Assembly: GCA_035048485.1 (NCBI GenBank)
Contig: CM068586.1
Coordinates: forward strand, 33,730,563-33,794,562
Direction of reading: 5' to 3'
DNA from: Pteria penguin
Lineage: Eukaryota > Mollusca > Bivalvia > Pterioida > Pteriidae
Length of the DNA: 64,000 nt
Below are positions 61,001 through 64,000 of the stretch, piece after piece. The notes under the pieces are model-generated. The model did not search any database. It was given only the letters and a program-made list of their open reading frames with translations, and was not told the DNA's origin. The position numbers were made by a program, and so were the translations under genes. Every line of letters begins with the position of its first letter. Position 1 is the first letter of the stretch.

Positions 61001-62522
61001 TATTTCAGATGTTGTGACCATGACCTCTGGATCTCCTATTATCACATCTAAGTACATATCAAAATATGGTCTGAATCTGATGTATGATACTCTAATCATC
61101 ATAAAGAAACAGTTTTATGAGAGACAAACAGGTGGTAAATAGAAAAACCTATTGTCCCCTCACACATGAGTTTAGAATGTGCTAAAACATATAAATCTGG
61201 TGACAGGATACTAATGTAATTTTTTTTATCTTCATATGTTTTCTATTCTGATAAGCTTTTTACACAACGATTTGTTTGCCATTAGTAGTTTTATATTATG
61301 ATCATGTTAAGATTATTTCATTAACACAGTGTTGGCTACCACACGAAAATTTCAATATACCCATACATAAACGCTAGCTTTTTAACCATATTAAGTAAAT
61401 GTCAATTACATGTATATATAAATATGTAAAGTTACAAAATCTAACTGAATATTGATGCAGAGAAATAATTCAGCTTAAACAGTAAGATTCCTTCAGCATG
61501 CAAAGGTCCTAGGAGTCAATTTTGTGCTATCCTGTAATGGAACATTTATTTATTCAGAGGAAGAGTATCTCACTGATATATGATTAGGAACATAAAAAGG
61601 AAAAGGTTGTTTTCTTGACCATGTTGGAGGGAGATGGTGTTGATACCAATAAAAAGTAAAAAAGAATTACCTTCATCTAAGCACACTAGAATCACTACAG
61701 TGCAAGTGATAAAGGAAAATATCAGAGTCTTCAGTAAATACTGCCTCCAAAATGGCTGATGAAATTTCAGAAACTTGTAAAAGTTTGCCCTGAATCGTTG
61801 ACAGCGCAGTCTGAGAAGAGATATTTAAGAGAGTTAACACATGAAACTTATACAGTTGTAACATTCTATTATAAAAAGAGATTCACCATAAAATATGGAT
61901 TTCACTATAAAATATAAATGTTAAACAAACATTTTCTCAAAGCTTTTCTCAGATCTAATACAACTGCATATATTAAAGTGTTCATGAGATTTTGACATTA
62001 ATACCAAGTATTATCTTAGAGACAGATAATATATCAATAGAAAGGAAATTTTGGAGCAGAGATAATTTTAAAGTATCTACATGTATATAAATATAATTCT
62101 GTTAATTCATTATCAGATTCTTTAAAAATTGATAGATTTTTCTTCTTTTTTGTGATGAATAATTAAATAGAAAAATGATTAAAAAGATACATTCAGATTG
62201 TGTAAGTTATGGTTGCATAATTATCAATAAAACAAGTAATAATGATTGCTTGAAAAAAATATCATTTTTTAATTGATAAATATCTATTCTTCTTGATATT
62301 TTCAGTTGGTGTTTTATTTTTAGTGTGTTTATATCTATGTGTAATGGTTTCCAATGCAGATCAAAAGGATAGATGTTGAGGAAATTGTTAGAGGTATGGT
62401 GAACTGTGAGAAACAGCAAAATGTAATGGAACTGAGCACTATCCAATTAAAAAATTATCCAAACATTAATATCATAAAATGATTTACCTCATGTTGAATC
62501 TTATTCGCACTGGGAGTCTCAT
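52083..62522 (-). CDS. C1GALT1: Core-1 beta-1,3-galactosyltransferase (C1GALT1-like), 5 coding exons
   Basis: Predicted to add galactose in beta-1,3 linkage to GalNAc-Ser/Thr in the Golgi (core-1 O-glycans). Coding exons: 62488-62522, 61671-61810, 57742-58274, 55340-55474, 52083-52271; phases agree, 1032 nt, 343 aa (human about 363). Exons 1-2 give a basic cytoplasmic tail (MRLPVRIRFNMR) and one hydrophobic signal-anchor, residues ~37-56 (LLKTLIFSFITCTVVILVCL), so type II topology. Catalytic-domain signs: NATWAGRCNKVL, the metal-binding DxD motif ADDDTYV (Asp156-158), GYMSGGAGYVIS (192-203), VEDVQIG with Glu227/Asp228, and GAGCCSQ...VSFHHVD near the C-terminus. The stem between anchor and catalytic domain is only ~15 residues, shorter than in vertebrates; an unseen exon in the 3.4-kb intron 2 is possible. 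Molluscs may have several paralogues, so orthology is not certain. Intron 3 carries copies of both its splice junctions; intron 4 carries a SINE with a nested transposon. Confidence 0.88.
52452..54871 (-). mobile_element. tRNA-derived SINE split by a nested transposon
   Basis: SINE body at 52452-52721 with its last few bases at 54864-54871. The 13-bp target duplication CTTAGATTTCTGA is at 52439-52451 and 54872-54884, more than 2.4 kb apart, which shows that the intervening element landed inside the SINE. Lies in galactosyltransferase intron 4. Confidence 0.9.
52722..54863. mobile_element. 2.1-kb non-autonomous DNA transposon, TGTA...TACA ends, CCGG target
   Basis: Begins TGTAGGATTGAATTTGGACC and ends as the inverted complement, TGTAAGATAGAATTTGGACC. 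Flanked by CCGG on both sides (52718-52721 and 54864-54867). The diverged inverted ends extend roughly 170 bp and are full of the motif TTGAATTATGACCCGGGTCA, repeated directly near 54380-54680. The interior has (CTGT)n at 53091-53146 and a tRNA-like segment near 53480-53560 (minus) but no long open frame. Termini and the 4-bp duplication resemble Ginger-type transposons as I recall them; class assignment is inference. Confidence 0.8.
55455..55590 (-). repeat. Triplicated 3' splice junction of galactosyltransferase exon 4
   Basis: The minus strand reads CTTTTTTCAG|AGAGCCAATGTACC at the real exon 4 start (55474). Two further copies of about 43 bp lie just upstream in the intron, at about 55497-55520 and 55540-55565. 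Each has a T-rich tract, CAG and AGARCCAATGTACC, with the exon-derived part preserved. Confidence 0.85.
55640..56030 (-). repeat. 24-bp minisatellite in galactosyltransferase intron 3
   Basis: About 15 units with core (minus strand) TTCTTCAGCAGGTATGCTGG. Every intact unit has a 3'-splice-like TTCAG directly followed by CAG|GTATG, a donor-like site. No exon in the window matches it, so the source junction, if there is one, is unknown. Confidence 0.8.
56107..56200. mobile_element. Short fold-back element in galactosyltransferase intron 3
   Basis: Arms TTACTCCCTTTGAGGGTAAT / ATTGACCTCATAGGGTGTAA with GGCAAACTGATGACCC inverted; about 94 bp. Confidence 0.65.
57077..57741 (-). repeat. ~57-bp tandem array of the galactosyltransferase exon 3/intron 3 donor junction (12 copies)
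   Basis: On the minus strand exon 3 ends GGAATGTGTCTGCAG with donor GTAAGGATG. Twelve units of about 54-60 bp follow, each with AGAATGTGTCTRCAG|GTAAGGATG or a close variant, a second GTAAGAATG/GTCAGAATG half-unit, and ATGTCATC. The first copied donor lies about 54 nt downstream of the real one. Several copies keep a strong donor (CAG|GTAAGG). Confidence 0.9.
58725..58985 (+). mobile_element. Diverged SINE-like copy in galactosyltransferase intron 2
   Basis: Plus-strand relative of the SINE family: box-B-like GGTTCAAGTCCC, then 'gtcctgtcttttagacgagaca', 'catcaggcagatgctgtcaccata' and an A-rich tail. Strongly mutated. Confidence 0.7.
60359..60640. mobile_element. Fold-back MITE with GGCCC...GGGCC ends, copy 2
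   Basis: Close relative of the copy at 37758, in the same orientation, in galactosyltransferase intron 2. Confidence 0.75.
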
Positions 62523-64000
62523 TAATTGTACTTCATTTCATGGACTGTAAAATTGAACATAAATACATGTATCTTACATGCACATGGCAACAGATTCATT
62601 AAATTTATAAACAATGCAATTTAAAAAATAAAACAATTTTCTATTTGCTGACACTCTTTATTCTGGCATAGAGGTCTGGCAACAAACTTTTTGCTGACCA
62701 TTCAAAAGAAGACAAGCATAACTGCTATAGTACCATAAACACTTGCATCTTAATCGGTAGTTTTCTTTATGTATTTAAGAAATGAATCCCCAATTTTTTT
62801 CTTAATTTTAATTGAGGTATCAACCTTAAATAAGGACAGAAAACTGCATCAGTGCACAAAAGCATTGATAACACAATGCAAATGAGAAAGTTCATAGAAC
62901 ATGACCCTTAAAAGATTTTTATCAGATATTCATATGCTGTTCTGAGTAAACAGAAGGTTGCTTTTGCAGCTGTGTTAAGGCAAAATACAATTATATAATG
63001 TTGCTCAAAGCCTTCCAAAACATAACATGACGCCATTGTGACTTCACTATGGCCCAATGCATTATATGAAGCATGCTAAACTGCAATAGTCAAGATGCCA
63101 AGAAAAATGCTGTAGTGCAACCTTTTCCTCAACTTCATCTGTTGTGTAATTTCACATGTTTTACATTTATTTGAAATGCATCTTGCTGAACCAAACTTTT
63201 AGATTTTAAAATGTGAACAGAAATTCAATTTAATAATTCAAGACCATTTCTTGTAAAATTATACCACTCAAGTTATGTACCAGCGAATATGCATGTGCAT
63301 AATCTAATTTAAAAGATCTGAACTTACCATTCAGTAACATGAACTTGAAGCACATAGCACAACTTTTCTTCAATCTGTTATAAACCTTTTCAAGATAACT
63401 CAGTGGGATTAACACTTTGGGCTTGCAAAATTATCACTGTTGCAGCAAAACAATGTCAAAGACAACCAATTCATTTCAGAGTCAAAAATTTTACAGGAAT
63501 CATTACCATTTGCCAACCATAAAGTTATTGAGTTTTTTTGTTAGCCAGTTTTTTCCCATTGAGAGTCCAGTATGTGACGTAAACCAATTATGACATCATC
63601 AATTTCCTATGAAAACGTCTTTTAAGGACTATCATTTCCCTGAGTTTTGTATTGGTTTCTACAGAACATGAATGCATTGTACTGACATATTCCTGTCTTG
63701 TACATTTTTGTAGGTATCTTTGTATGTGTCTTTGTATGCTTTGTCTTCTTCTACTTCTAGTATAGGTATGTTTGTATGTGTCTTTGTATGTCTTCTTTTA
63801 TAGTTTATGTATCAAAAAAGCAAGGACTTGTATATCTAAATAAATCCAGGGCCTGCAAAAGAGTCTTCATTAATTTTATCATTATAAACAATCGATATTG
63901 TAGCATAATATTTTCCATATTACTGTAACGTGGTATAAAGTCAAAGATCCAGATGAAGTGTGTTCAAGTCCTGGTCTGGATTACAAAGAACCGATCCCGA
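62523..64000. other. 5' flank of the galactosyltransferase, no gene seen
   Basis: AT-rich. Contains a relative of the TATAGAC-type MITE near 63430-63535, a fold-back-related piece near 63560-63670 and a TGTATGTGTCTTTGTATG duplication near 63720-63795. Confidence 0.5.

Overview
The window is animal nuclear DNA: AT-rich, intron-containing and packed with repeats. It is most probably from a bivalve mollusc. The tRNA-derived SINEs, the long element whose ends read AAGAGGCCCA and GGTGAGCTAA, and the degenerate 'aaggtcaaggtcac' repeats are all types I associate with bivalve genomes. That assignment is from memory, not a search.

Five protein-coding genes can be read by joining exons by hand. (1) 5287-22419, minus: a complete seven-exon urate oxidase, 303 aa, ending in the peroxisomal signal SKL. 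(2) 31680-34104, minus: a seven-exon, coiled-coil-like protein of about 306 aa that I do not recognise. (3) 35791-36510, minus: an unrecognised single-exon 239-aa ORF. (4) 39161-46410, plus: a complete nine-exon N-acetylneuraminate lyase, 314 aa, with Tyr143 and Lys173 in place. (5) 52083-62522, minus: a five-exon core-1 beta-1,3-galactosyltransferase-like type II Golgi enzyme, 343 aa. The products act in different places (peroxisomal purine breakdown, sialic acid breakdown, Golgi O-glycosylation), and nothing suggests co-regulation.

The rest is introns and intergenic DNA filled with mobile elements: at least eight SINE copies, several fold-back MITE families (two 301-bp copies with 9-bp target duplications), a 2.1-kb element with TGTA...TACA ends inserted at CCGG inside a SINE, and three copies of a larger element with internal ~145-bp repeats. 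There are also microsatellites and several minisatellites.

The most striking observation is that three unrelated genes each carry a minisatellite whose unit is a copy of that gene's own exon-intron junction. In urate oxidase intron 5 (about 31 copies), N-acetylneuraminate lyase intron 6 (about 38 copies) and galactosyltransferase intron 3 (12 copies), every unit repeats the last ~16-22 exon nucleotides, the 5' splice site and the first intron bases. The arrays begin at or just after the real donor and extend into the intron. At the other end of the galactosyltransferase intron, the 3' splice junction of the next exon is triplicated in the same way. This recurrent splice-junction-seeded tandem amplification is the candidate undescribed phenomenon of the window.
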